64,000 nucleotides of DNA from Cryobacterium glaciale (GTDB lineage: Bacteria; Actinomycetota; Actinomycetes; Actinomycetales; Microbacteriaceae), in assembly GCF_004402535.1 (NCBI RefSeq), contig NZ_SOEY01000018.1:1-64000 (forward strand), given 5' to 3'. The notes beneath the pieces were generated by a model that saw only the letters and a list, made by a program, of their open reading frames with translations, searched no databases and was not told the DNA's origin. Shown piece after piece: positions 8,104 to 16,684 of the stretch (position 1 is its first letter; each line of letters starts with the position of its first letter). The translations under genes and the position numbers were made by a program.

Positions 8104-9645
8104 TCACGCCCAGGTGATCAGCGCGGCGCGTGCTAGCCGACGGGAGGCATCCGTGTCGAGCCCATGCGACGACAGACCCCGCGGCGGCAGCAGGCCGCCC
8201 GTTCCCGCCCAGCCGAGCACTCTTCGGGTGTCCGAGGCGTCGTTCAGAGCTGACTCGTTTCCATATCGACCGCGCCCACCGAAACTCCACCCCACCATGG
8301 AGGTGAGCAGGTCGAGCGACTGGCGTGTGCGCTCCCATTCCCCGGCGTCACCGGCGGCGACCAGCAGCAGCAGGAGCAGCGCGCAGTCGTGGCCGTAATC
8401 GGTGCGTTCCACTGGAAGCCGTGCCGCGACGTGGTGCCAGAGTTCAACGGGTGTCTCGCGCAATTGGGCACCACGCTTGGTCAGGCGCAGCTCGCCCCGA
8501 TACTTGCGTATCAGGCCAAATTGCGTGAGTGTTTCACGCAGAATGAGCAGCGGGTACGTTTGCGCTTCCCGGTTCGCCTCGCCCTGCCAGCGCTTGTCTA
8601 TGTCAAGCTCTCGCATCAGCGCCTTGACGTGCACGGGCGGAAGATATCCCGCGCTGGTCAAACGGATGCCTGCGCCCACATGTTCGAGGAAGGCACGGAT
8701 CACCGCGGTGGCTGCCGCCGCCTCGGGCTCCCCAACCTCAACCGGCTCCTCCACTTTCGCCGCCGCAAGATAGCCCGCGAGATGCCGCTGCGCCTGTTCA
8801 CTAAGGCCCGCGAGGAGAACGACGAGTGGGGATGGCTCTTCGCCGGCATTCGACTGTTGACGTAACGAAATGAGCGCGGTTCGCGACCCTGCCAGCCGCT
8901 CCAGGCCCCGGTTGATCTCGGCGAGATCGATCTCGTCGACGAACGCGTGCAGGCCCATCTCGAAGGCGATCTCCCGTTCCTCCGGGTAGTCAGGAGCCAC
9001 GGTGCCCGCGGCCACCGCCAGAAGGTGCTCCCAGCCATGGATCCCACCCACGTCTTCAGCGGGGCCTTGGCGGCGGCCGTCGATGCAGCGCACTGCGGCA
9101 TCTGTCGCCGGCAGCACCTCTTCAAGTTTGATCGTGTGGTCCCAATCGTCGCCGAAGTCGTAGGTGTAGAGCAGCGAATCGCCCTTCTTTGCCACGAGCT
9201 GGTCGAGCCGCAACTCGATCTCCAACATGCCCTCCTCACCCTCCGCAATGTCGTAGGGGGTAAGGATCTCCTGCGTCTGACGAGCGTAGCGGTCGCCGGT
9301 CAGCGCGAAGCGGTGCAGGTGGCTGTCGGTCCAGCCGAAGGATGTCTGCAGGACGGCGTGCAGCACGTCGAGAGTCATATTTGACGGCACGATGACCCGC
9401 CGCCAGATCGGCGGATGCGAATCCTCGAGGTCAACGCGCAGACGGAACTGTACCGGAGTGGCCGGCGGCTTCTTCAGCGGAAGCGGCTTCAGCGGCGCTT
9501 CGGGGAATGTCCCGGTTGAGAGGTCTCGCATGGCAGCGCCCACTGAGGGCGCTCCCGCGACAGATATCGCGCCGAGCCGTGCCTTGAATTCGGCGAAGTC
9601 GGTCAGGTTGTCAGACTTGAAGTCTTGGTTTCGCGGTGTCGTCAT
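8104..9645 (-). CDS. Plasmid pRiA4b ORF-3-like family protein
   Basis: 513 residues. Residues about 65-200 hold the pRiA4b ORF-3-like domain: FRLRVDLEDSHPPIWRRV, TLDVLHAVLQTSFGW, SHLHRF, LLYTYDFGDDWDHTI and GGIHGWEHLL. This domain has unknown function. The remaining ~300 residues contain a winged-helix-like stretch (GYLPPVHVKALMREL, YPLLILRETLTQFGLI, LTKRGAQL) seen in the longer members of the family. The gene is monocistronic; its 5' neighbour is 61 bp away. No catalytic motif was recognised. Confidence 0.88.
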   Translation of the reverse strand: MTTPRNQDFKSDNLTDFAEFKARLGAISVAGAPSVGAAMRDLSTGTFPEAPLKPLPLKKPPATPVQFRLRVDLEDSHPPIWRRVIVPSNMTLDVLHAVLQTSFGWTDSHLHRFALTGDRYARQTQEILTPYDIAEGEEGMLEIELRLDQLVAKKGDSLLYTYDFGDDWDHTIKLEEVLPATDAAVRCIDGRRQGPAEDVGGIHGWEHLLAVAAGTVAPDYPEEREIAFEMGLHAFVDEIDLAEINRGLERLAGSRTALISLRQQSNAGEEPSPLVVLLAGLSEQAQRHLAGYLAAAKVEEPVEVGEPEAAAATAVIRAFLEHVGAGIRLTSAGYLPPVHVKALMRELDIDKRWQGEANREAQTYPLLILRETLTQFGLIRKYRGELRLTKRGAQLRETPVELWHHVAARLPVERTDYGHDCALLLLLLVAAGDAGEWERTRQSLDLLTSMVGWSFGGRGRYGNESALNDASDTRRVLGWAGTGGLLPPRGLSSHGLDTDASRRLARAALITWA

Positions 9646-9706
9646 ACCAACAGGTTATTTGGCCACGGTCGACCGCGCGCCGCTTCACAAGACCTTCTTC
9701 AGTGCG

Positions 9707-10117
9707 CTAGCGCGGAGTTCGCAACCGAATCGCGCCCTTGGCGGTCGACGGGTCGACCACGACTCCGCCTTGGGTAATCTGCAATTCGCCGCGGGCGACC
9801 ATGCGGCGTGCGGCTCGGCGGGCCGGCTCCATCAGGTCGCGCCATTCCTCTCCGCCGATGGCTCGCGCCGCGTCGGACGGGCAGATCGTGGAATCGTGTG
9901 CCCGGGCCTGGAGCAGCGTCACGATGGTCGCTTCGAGCTTCAGGTCTGTTGCATTGACGCCGTGGGAGCGGCACGCTGCCGAGCAGTACTTTACCGAATC
10001 CCAATTCTTGGCCCACTTTGCGCGCCCCTCGATGCGTCGCCCGCACGACGCGCAGGTCTTATCCACCCGGGCGGCTGCGGGGTCAGCATCGGAAGGCGTT
10101 GGTTGACGGTGGGCCAT
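9707..10117 (-). CDS. DUF2256 and DUF3253 domain protein
   Basis: 136 residues. The first half has a DUF2256 zinc-binding pattern (CASCGRRI...WDSVKYCSAACR, residues about 22-50). The second half is a DUF3253 winged-helix domain (ATIVTLLQARAHDSTICPSD, WRDLMEPARRAARRMVARGE, ITQGGVVVDP). The two-domain architecture is recurrent in bacteria; function is unknown, although a DNA- or RNA-binding role is suggested by the fold. Confidence 0.88.
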   Translation of the reverse strand: MAHRQPTPSDADPAAARVDKTCASCGRRIEGRAKWAKNWDSVKYCSAACRSHGVNATDLKLEATIVTLLQARAHDSTICPSDAARAIGGEEWRDLMEPARRAARRMVARGELQITQGGVVVDPSTAKGAIRLRTPR

Positions 10118-10224
10118 GACCTCTATCTTGCCCGGAGAGCCGAGATAGTAATCACTGATTATCGAATAAAGCCTCGTGACCTTTCATTGATCCGACCGCT
10201 TCCAGCCATGCGGATGCTGGCGCG

Positions 10225-10500
10225 CTATCCCGCGAGCGGGAGAACCTCCGGCCGTGGCTTCTGCTTTTCGTTCCACAGGTCGTAGGCAGTCTGCATTCCC
10301 AGCCAGAGTTCCGCGCTCGTCCCCAGAAGCAGGCCCAGCCGCACGGCCATGTCCGCGGTCACACCGGAATGGCCATGGCGAATGCGGGAAAGCGTCGCCC
10401 GAGTCACTCCGAGGCGCCGTGCGGCCTCAGACAGACTGACCTCCCCGAGATAGTCCTCAAAGAGCAGACCCGGGTGAGGCGGGTTGTGCATTCCGGTCAT
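10225..10500 (-). CDS. higA: HigA-type antitoxin (XRE/HTH), no adjacent toxin found
   Basis: 91 residues from ATG 10500 (MTGMHNPPHPG), with AGGA upstream. The pattern NPPHPGLLFEDYL, then LSEAARRLGVTRATLSRI and ADMAVRLGLLLGTSAELWLGMQ, is characteristic of HigA antitoxins of HigBA systems. In HigBA the toxin normally sits just upstream; the 144 bp between this start and the exonuclease stop at 10645 contain no convincing HigB reading frame. It may be an orphan regulator. Confidence 0.85.
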   Translation of the reverse strand: MTGMHNPPHPGLLFEDYLGEVSLSEAARRLGVTRATLSRIRHGHSGVTADMAVRLGLLLGTSAELWLGMQTAYDLWNEKQKPRPEVLPLAG

Positions 10501-10644
10501 CTTCGTTCCTGTCCTCCTGGTCCATTCGTTTTGTGGAGCCCACAGAGCCGTGTCTAGGTATAGCAAGAGCGTACGGCGCCTGCAGCGTTATTTGTGAGTA
10601 ATCCTGCGCAGTACTTGCTGACTCTAAAGTGCCACTCAGAGCGA

Positions 10645-11871
10645 TCAGCGGAGCGGAAACGCACCCGCCAGCCGGGCGAGAGCAGCCTCCCCCACGATCG
10701 GGATGCCATAATCGCGGGCCTTGCGCGCCTTGCCCGAGAGGGAGTCCGGATCGGCAGCCACGAGCAGCGTGACTTTCTTGGTCACCGCACTTTTCGGGGC
10801 GAAGCCGCGGGCGAGTAGCTCCGATTCCCAGTCACTGCGCGGCCGGGTCATGTCGCCGGTCAGCACCACGAGGTCGCCGAGGTGCAGTTCGAAGTGTGCG
10901 CTCGCCACCGCGACGATGGCTTCTTCCGGCTCGTCCAGGGCGGCGTCGAGGGCATCCGCCGAGATGTCGAGCAGGTTGGCGACGTCGACGAGGTCGGCCA
11001 TCTCATCCGTTGTGAGCACGCCGTCGCCCCAGGCGATGCGGGCGAGCGCAGCGAAATACTCCCCGTGCAACAGCTCGCAGCGGTGCCGGCTGAGGCCGAG
11101 CTCCTCGGCCAGCTGCACGAGCGCCTGCGCTTCGTGGGTGGAGAGCTGCCGGTCGAGCAGGCAGCGGTCAAGCAGGGCGAGGTAGTCCTGGTGTTCAGCC
11201 GGCCCGGTGATCTCGGGCAGCCGCACACTGATGCGTTCCAGAAAAGCGGATGCCGTCTGTTCCGTTGCGAAATCCGGCCGCGGGAACCACGGGCGCTCCG
11301 ACAACGACAGGGTCGGCCACCGGTATGCGGCGGCAAGGTCGAGGGCGTCGGCCCACAGGATCGGATCGGCGGCACCGGAGATGTAGTGGCTGAGCAGTTG
11401 GGCGGTGGCGTAGGTATCGACCGAGGCTCGGTGGGCGCCGGTGAGATCGATGTCGTAGGCGGCGCAGCAGTCGGCGAGCGACCGACCGGTGCCCGGTAGA
11501 AAGTCACGGGCGAGCTGCATGGTGCACAGGCTGATCACCGGTTCGAAAATCGGGTAGCCGGCGCGGGCGAGTTCGGCGAGCAAAAAGCGGGTATCGAAGG
11601 CGGCGTTGTGGGCCACGATGACGCGGCCGTCGAGCAGCGCCACGAGCTGGGGGGCAATCTCGACGAAGCTGGGCGCGTTCATGACATCGGCGGCGCGCAC
11701 GCGGTGGATATCCTGACGCCCGAGGTCCCGCCCGGGGTTGATGAGCGTCTCCCACTGCCCTTCGATCTGTCCGTCAGCGCTGACATGCGCGACGGCCACC
11801 TCGATGACCCGGTGACTGCCGCCCGCAAAGAGTCCGGTGGTCTCAAAGTCGATGACGGCGAAACCGGGCAT
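10645..11871 (-). CDS. DnaQ-type 3'-5' exonuclease with TerB-like middle and BRCT C-terminus
   Basis: 408 residues. The exonuclease domain (1-165) has ExoI DFETTG, ExoII with AHNAAFDTRFL and ExoIII with HRASVDTYATA, giving the DEDDh set. The middle (about 215-300) resembles a TerB-like helical domain (ALARIAWGDGVLTTDEMADL). The C-terminal ~90 residues look like a BRCT domain (LHLGDLVVLTGDM...LLARGFAPKSAVTKKVTLLV). Related actinobacterial proteins are annotated as DNA polymerase III epsilon-like exonucleases; a role in repair rather than replication proofreading is likely given the extra domains. Confidence 0.9.
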   Translation of the reverse strand: MPGFAVIDFETTGLFAGGSHRVIEVAVAHVSADGQIEGQWETLINPGRDLGRQDIHRVRAADVMNAPSFVEIAPQLVALLDGRVIVAHNAAFDTRFLLAELARAGYPIFEPVISLCTMQLARDFLPGTGRSLADCCAAYDIDLTGAHRASVDTYATAQLLSHYISGAADPILWADALDLAAAYRWPTLSLSERPWFPRPDFATEQTASAFLERISVRLPEITGPAEHQDYLALLDRCLLDRQLSTHEAQALVQLAEELGLSRHRCELLHGEYFAALARIAWGDGVLTTDEMADLVDVANLLDISADALDAALDEPEEAIVAVASAHFELHLGDLVVLTGDMTRPRSDWESELLARGFAPKSAVTKKVTLLVAADPDSLSGKARKARDYGIPIVGEAALARLAGAFPLR

Positions 11872-11948
11872 GTTGCTTCTGAGCTGAGGGTGGTGGTTTC
11901 TTGACTGTAGCGAGGGACAGACGTGGGCGCGGACCTCGGACGAGGGGT

Positions 11949-12048
11949 CATCAGCGGTTACGGCGGTACGGCCTGTACGGTTTGCGGTACCCGACCACCG
12001 GCTTAACGACCGGCACCGACGGGCTCCCGTCGATGGACAGCGTCGCCT
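11949..12048. repeat. Copy A of a ~100-bp direct repeat of the helicase gene 3' end
   Basis: 97 of 100 bases match 13320-13419. In the minus direction it encodes the last ~33 codons and the stop of the helicase, with two substitutions in the protein (KPYRPYRRNR instead of KPFTPYRRNR). It lies 1,371 bp away from the functional copy and is not attached to an open helicase frame. Confidence 0.9.
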
Positions 12049-12191
12049 ATCAAGTTCCTCGGTCAGACAAAGTCAAATTTGTACGATTCGTCAATCCCAT
12101 CCGCCCAGGACGTTCACCACAACGACATCGATCGCCCCAGCGGTCAGCAATTTCCGCTCAGCAACCGGCGAAGCGGCACCAATGGTCGCAT

Positions 12192-12848
12192 CTAAGTCTC
12201 GAATATGTCCGACGGAGCCCAGAAATCGTCGGAGCCATCAGCGTCCGCGTAGAAGAGACTTCTCACATGGTACTCGGCCGTTCCGTCCTGTCGCTGCCTA
12301 ATACCCCTCACCACAAACCTCTCGTGAGATCTGTCACGCTTGTAAATGTCGTTGCCAATTTCCCGGCCAAGTGGATCGACCCATTCTGCAACGTCCTGTT
12401 CCTTCCGAGCTTGCATGGCGCAGCGAGCCTCCATTCGCGCCTCGTCAAGCTCGCGTGACAGCCGTTTTGCGGCGTATCGAGCGTCGTCACGTTCGCGCAC
12501 GAGCTGCCGCACCGTCTCTCCGTAGCGAAGGATGAAGCCGCTCAGTTCGCCAAAAGTAGTCGGCGGGATCTCGTCACGGCTAGGGAGGGCGGTAAGGATC
12601 TTTTGGAGAGAGGAAGCCATGACGGCAGATTCACCACGTCCAGCCGAATTGGGGCGGATGATGCTTGTTTCGGTCACCATTTCCCACGGAATCGCCATCG
12701 GAGCGCTAGAGCGGCTGTAGGCGGAAACCGTGTACCCAGCGTCCCCGCGAGTCACGCGCAGCGTGCGGCCATCGGTGAGTTGGAGGTCAACGACTGTATC
12801 AGGCGCGAGAGTTTGCAAATAGCTGTCGAAATTGTCGTGACTTGAAAT
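12192..12848 (-). CDS. Hypothetical protein in the repeat-flanked insert
   Basis: I do not recognise the family. The reading frame is open to 12947, but the only strong ribosome site (GGGAGG, 12860-12855) points to an ATT codon at 12848, which would give 218 residues; a TTG at 12947 is an alternative with no site. The N-terminal ~60 residues look like a small beta-rich domain (DNFDSYLQTLAPDTVVDLQL, RTLRVTRGDAGYTVS). The middle is predicted coiled coil (VRQLVRERDDARYAAKRLSR, ELDEARMEARCAMQAR). The C-terminus (DRSHERFVVRGIRQRQDG, YHVRSLFYADADG) is again beta-rich. It may encode a structural or antagonistic factor, but nothing supports a function. Confidence 0.6.
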   Translation of the reverse strand: MSSHDNFDSYLQTLAPDTVVDLQLTDGRTLRVTRGDAGYTVSAYSRSSAPMAIPWEMVTETSIIRPNSAGRGESAVMASSLQKILTALPSRDEIPPTTFGELSGFILRYGETVRQLVRERDDARYAAKRLSRELDEARMEARCAMQARKEQDVAEWVDPLGREIGNDIYKRDRSHERFVVRGIRQRQDGTAEYHVRSLFYADADGSDDFWAPSDIFET

Positions 12849-13158
12849 GGGGTTCCTCCCTTGAAATGGTTGACGCTCGCGCAGGAGTCGCGAATCGCTG
12901 TTCCCACTGACGCAGGTAGTGGCGGTTCGTGAATGAGAAATGGGCAAAGGTTACCGGCGCTGAATGTCGCTGACTTGAAGTTCACTACGCCTACGGTACT
13001 TTGAATAGTGGCTTCTGTGAGCTTCACCGGTGGTGCGGGTGAACGCCGCTGTTTGGTTTCTGATGCGCGCTCTTCAGCACCACTATCGGTGTGGTTAAGC
13101 CCCACCAGAAAGGCTCTGTCGACTCGATGATGGCCTCGTGGTGAAAGGAGTGCCGGTA

Positions 13159-13230
13159 ATGGTGCGAAAGATCAAAGCGAAGCTGGTGTTTCACCTGCGT
13201 AATCAAAGTCTGTCGCGACGAGCTATTGAG
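13159..13230 (+). pseudogene. IS21-family IstA transposase, N-terminal remnant
   Basis: An ATG at 13159 with GAAAGGAG upstream begins MVRKIKAKLVFHLRNQSLS, followed by RRAIE, which matches the helix-turn-helix start of IS21-type IstA proteins. After about 24 codons the similarity ends and the frame soon closes. Only this 5' fragment remains. GGTGTGG-TTAAG-CCCCACC (around 13089-13107) lies upstream and could belong to the element end. Confidence 0.5.
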
Positions 13231-13319
13231 TCCCCTCACACAAACCCGGCCTGCGCGGCCACACCATCCCGCTGATCGAGCCTGCCGAGATCGCCATACG
13301 ACCAACGCAACTTTGTCTC

Positions 13320-13419
13320 CATCAGCGGTTGCGGCGGTACGGCGTGAACGGTTTGCGGTACCCGACCACCGGCTTAACGACCGGCACCGACGGGCTCCCG
13401 TCGATGGACAGCGTCGCCT
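13320..13419. repeat. Copy B of the direct repeat (end of the intact helicase gene)
   Basis: Partner of 11949-12048, 97/100 identical. It covers the stop codon (13322-13324) and the last 32 codons of the intact helicase gene. Confidence 0.9.
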
Positions 13420-16105
13420 TGCAGCGCGGGTAGCGGCGGCAGCCGAGGAACGGGCCGCGCTTGCTGGTGCGTTCGAGCATAAATCCGCGGCCGCACCGCG
13501 GGCAGACGATCGAGTGCAGCTCCTCGCCGATGGCGTTTGTGCGCAGCACACTCTGGTCGCGAACGAGTTCCATGACGAAGCGTGATTCGCGCTTGTCGAT
13601 CGTCACCAGGAGTACGCTGCGCCGCGCGCGGGTCAGCGCCACATAGAACAGGCGACGTTCTTCGGCCTTCGGAAATTCTTCGGCGGCCGGCATCGCGAGA
13701 CGCAAGACCGGGTCGTTGGGGATGGTGCTCGGGAACCCCCATTTGCCTGAGACCAGGCCGGGCATCACGATGTAGTCAGCCTCTCCACCCTTGGAGGCGT
13801 GAATGGTCGTGAACGAGATGTCGAGCAGATCCGCGAGATGTTTGCAGCCATCCAAATAGCTACTCTGGTGGCGATACCGACCGAGCACAAGCACCGATAA
13901 TTTGCGGCCTAAAGCGCTGGGAACCGCGCCACTCGCAACGCGGGCGTGCAGGGTCGTCAAACGATGACGGATGGCTGCTGCCACGACAGTATCGGCTTCG
14001 ACCGTCATGATTTCCACAGGTGGCGCATACTCTGCGGTCGACGAGACAACGCTCTTGGCGATCTGCACGGGGTTTTGCATGACGAATGCGCTGGAGACAT
14101 CCGCTATGGATTGCGGAAAACGAAAGGTGCGCTCGAGGCGCATGGTCTCGCTCGGGCCGAACCAGGTCTCAAAGTCGGTCATGACCGACACATCGGCACC
14201 AGCGAAGCGGTTGATGCTTTGCCAGTCGTCGCCAACCGCGAACAGGAAGCGTCCCGGTGTGGCCACAAGCGCCCGAGCCAGGCGGGCGCGGGCATAGCTG
14301 GCGTCCTGGAATTCGTCGACCATCACGAGGTCGTACGGGCTGTCCCAGTCTCCGTTCTCGAGGTGCTGTGCCGAGAGCGTGAGCATGTCCTCGAAGTCGA
14401 TGCAGTCGTCCGCTGCCAGCTTCCCGTCCCATTCGCGGCGGATAGCCGCAAAAAGTCTCAGAAACGATGCGTCGCGATAGCGCACCGGGCCGTGGGCTAG
14501 TTCTGCGAGACGAGCGGTCAGCTGTTCGTCTGTGAGGCAATTGCTCTTCGCGTGGATGAGGAACGTGCGGAACGTACCCAACAGGAGGGCATTCTCGACC
14601 GGTTTCTGGCCGACGGCGAGCCGATCGGGGTCGGGCTGAAGGGAGATGCCCCGTTTCGTCAGTTGCTTTGCGAGCGCGGTAAGTGCCGTGCCACCATAGA
14701 GCTCGCCCCTCGTGGTCTCGAGCAGTGTGGTTCCGTTGGTGCGATGCAGCTTGCGCTTCCACGCGACGTCGTCCAAATACCCCTCGAACGGCGACGAGCC
14801 ATCTGCATCGATCGCCCAATGCTCGTGGTAGGCATTGATATCTGGATAGTAGAAGTCCGGCCGGTAGTGCCCGTGCTCGGCGTCGGCGGTCTCAATCTCG
14901 TAGCGCGTCTCGTAGATGTAATCGACCCCGTTGAAGAAGAGCCAATCCGCGATTATTCGCTCAGCGGGGCTCCGGACAGGAACGCCTTGCAAAGTCTGAA
15001 ACCCCTCGCTCGCACCGGCCTTCTCTCCGTCGTCATCAGGGTAGTCACGGGCCAGCACAGCGCGAAAGAAGTCCCACTCGGAGCGGAACATGACGTCGGT
15101 GGCACGCAGCCGGTCCACGATCAGGCCAAGTTGTTCGATGTCCTTACCGCCCTCGAGCCAGGGCGCTAGCGACGGCTTCTTTCCGGTGGCCTGGCCGATG
15201 ACTTCGAGGCCGAATGCGTGAAATGTGCGGGCGACGACCTTGTCTGCGTCAAGTCCGAGCGGGGTGAGGCGGTCGCGGGTGCGCTGCTGCAATTGTTTGG
15301 CTGCCGCCGAGTTGAAGGCGAGCATGAGTATTTTGTCGGCCGAAATGAGGTTGCGGTGCAGCGCGTAGCCGGCCTTGGCCACCATAGTGGAGGTCTTGCC
15401 AGAGCCGGCGGATGCCACGACGAGCATACGGTTGTCAAAACAGATCACGGCGCGGGTCTGCTCTGGGGTCAACGGCGAGGATTCCACGTTGTCGAAGAAT
15501 TCGCGGCACTCATCCGTTTCCCGCTCGAGGTGATTCAGGTTCTCACGGGCAGTTACATCCTGCACGTCTTCCGACCAGTGCGCAATCGTGTCCGCGACGT
15601 TGCCGGTCTGGGCCGCAATATGGTAGTGCAGAGTCTTGTTGTCGAGCAGGTGGCTGAAGCCCACGGCAGCCTTGCGGGCCGCCCAATCTGTGTCGAATTC
15701 GGTAGTGATCCAACCCTTTGTTTGCCTGTGTTCGGTGAGCGCGGTAGTGAAGCTATTCAGCCAGAGCGTGGCCTGGCGGGCTGCCGTATCGAACTCCGTA
15801 GTGAGCTGCCGAAGCTGCAATGACTGCCGTGACGTGGTGAAAGCGTGCTCAAAGGCAGCAGCCTCTTTCGAGCGGATCCCGCGGAGCCGGCTCACCCGCT
15901 CCCCCACCTGCAGCTCAATTTGACTCCAGAACAGGCCACCGGTGACAGCCACTGTCGCGACATCCTCGACCGCGGTCGCAATGGCAGCACCGTCAATGGT
16001 GACCGTGACGATGTCGTCGTGGAGGGCAAGTTGCCAGTCACCGGAGCCGGTGAGAGTTTTGGCCCAAGCGGAGGGCTGCCAGGTTGGGAGGGCGTGTTTG
16101 ATCAT
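13322..16105 (-). CDS. helD: Helicase IV-like UvrD/Rep helicase with nuclease-like insertion and zinc ribbon
   Basis: 927 residues from ATG 16105. The N-terminal ~200 residues and the junction FFDNVESSPLTPEQTRAV match the DNA helicase IV layout. Walker A is ASAGSGKTS (about 230-240), motif II is VDEFQD, and GDDWQSINRF, TIHASKG and YVALTRARR follow. Between Walker A and motif II is an insertion (about 380-470) with ERIIADWLFFNGVDY, then YRPDFYYPDINAYHEHW, which resembles a PD-(D/E)XK nuclease. The C-terminus carries a topoisomerase-type zinc ribbon (CPRCGRGF...GCRRYPRCKATL). This is the E. coli helicase IV type, not the RNA-polymerase-associated HelD of Bacillus. It overlaps the upstream membrane-protein gene by ATGA. 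Likely role: DNA repair or defence; inferred. Confidence 0.88.
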   Translation of the reverse strand: MIKHALPTWQPSAWAKTLTGSGDWQLALHDDIVTVTIDGAAIATAVEDVATVAVTGGLFWSQIELQVGERVSRLRGIRSKEAAAFEHAFTTSRQSLQLRQLTTEFDTAARQATLWLNSFTTALTEHRQTKGWITTEFDTDWAARKAAVGFSHLLDNKTLHYHIAAQTGNVADTIAHWSEDVQDVTARENLNHLERETDECREFFDNVESSPLTPEQTRAVICFDNRMLVVASAGSGKTSTMVAKAGYALHRNLISADKILMLAFNSAAAKQLQQRTRDRLTPLGLDADKVVARTFHAFGLEVIGQATGKKPSLAPWLEGGKDIEQLGLIVDRLRATDVMFRSEWDFFRAVLARDYPDDDGEKAGASEGFQTLQGVPVRSPAERIIADWLFFNGVDYIYETRYEIETADAEHGHYRPDFYYPDINAYHEHWAIDADGSSPFEGYLDDVAWKRKLHRTNGTTLLETTRGELYGGTALTALAKQLTKRGISLQPDPDRLAVGQKPVENALLLGTFRTFLIHAKSNCLTDEQLTARLAELAHGPVRYRDASFLRLFAAIRREWDGKLAADDCIDFEDMLTLSAQHLENGDWDSPYDLVMVDEFQDASYARARLARALVATPGRFLFAVGDDWQSINRFAGADVSVMTDFETWFGPSETMRLERTFRFPQSIADVSSAFVMQNPVQIAKSVVSSTAEYAPPVEIMTVEADTVVAAAIRHRLTTLHARVASGAVPSALGRKLSVLVLGRYRHQSSYLDGCKHLADLLDISFTTIHASKGGEADYIVMPGLVSGKWGFPSTIPNDPVLRLAMPAAEEFPKAEERRLFYVALTRARRSVLLVTIDKRESRFVMELVRDQSVLRTNAIGEELHSIVCPRCGRGFMLERTSKRGPFLGCRRYPRCKATLSIDGSPSVPVVKPVVGYRKPFTPYRRNR

Positions 16106-16446
16106 CGGGATTTGCGCAGTAGTTTGATCGTGCGCATGATAAAGGCAATCAGTGATATCGGAATTGTGAACATGAGGAACGTCTTGGCTAAAGAATTCAT
16201 GACCGAGATCGACTCCGCTGAAACGTCTGAGGCGCCCAGCCCGTATTGCCGCACGAAGTACCCGGCCCCGGCCACGACAACTGTGAAGCCCAGCGCCATC
16301 CAGAAGAGTTTCAGACCGTTGTGTCGAATTACCTGCACGACGCCATCGAGCAGCCATGAGGCAACAAACGGCAGGATGCCAGCCCACAGCATCACGGCCG
16401 CGACCCCTGCAAATTGCGACACGATAATGGAAGAAATAATGGTCAA
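16102..16446 (-). CDS. Small membrane protein coupled to the helicase gene
   Basis: 114 residues starting with TTG 16446 (MTIISSIIVSQFAG). Three hydrophobic segments are visible, about residues 5-30, 45-65 and 85-105, separated by short basic loops, ending in a basic tail (RTIKLLRKSR). I do not recognise the family. Its stop codon overlaps the helicase ATG in an ATGA arrangement, so both are translated from one message. The 238 bp upstream (16447-16684) separate it from the divergent SRA-HNH gene and must hold both promoters. Confidence 0.7.
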   Translation of the reverse strand: MTIISSIIVSQFAGVAAVMLWAGILPFVASWLLDGVVQVIRHNGLKLFWMALGFTVVVAGAGYFVRQYGLGASDVSAESISVMNSLAKTFLMFTIPISLIAFIMRTIKLLRKSR

Positions 16447-16684
16447 CCCCCGGTTGCTTCATCTTGCCGCGGCTGATTGGCTGCCGTCACACAAGCAGAT
16501 CCAGCCAAGCACCAGCTTTGACACGTACTTCGAACTATAGAGACAGTCCGTGTCCGGGCGCGGCCCTCGGATGGGCTGCAGGCAAGAAACTCAAGATAGA
16601 AACCCTTTTCTCCTCCCGAACGGGGTCCAATACAAAGCGCACCGCTCACGGTAAAAAATCGATAGCCTGGTGCAAGGGGGACAA

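Larger units (their letters stand above)
12049..13319. other. Insert between the two helicase-end repeats
   Basis: About 1.27 kb, visibly less GC-rich than the flanks. It carries one unknown minus-strand gene (12192-12848), 143 bp without recognisable content on its left, and 473 bp on its right that holds an IS21 istA 5' remnant (13159-13230). AGACAAAGT at 12065-12073 recurs inverted near 13309-13317, close to the two ends. No integrase is present. Confidence 0.6.

Noticed and set aside
11949-13419. Direct repeats considered as attL/attR of an integrative element
   Set aside because: No integrase or recombinase gene is present between them, so they are reported as repeats with integration only as one explanation.
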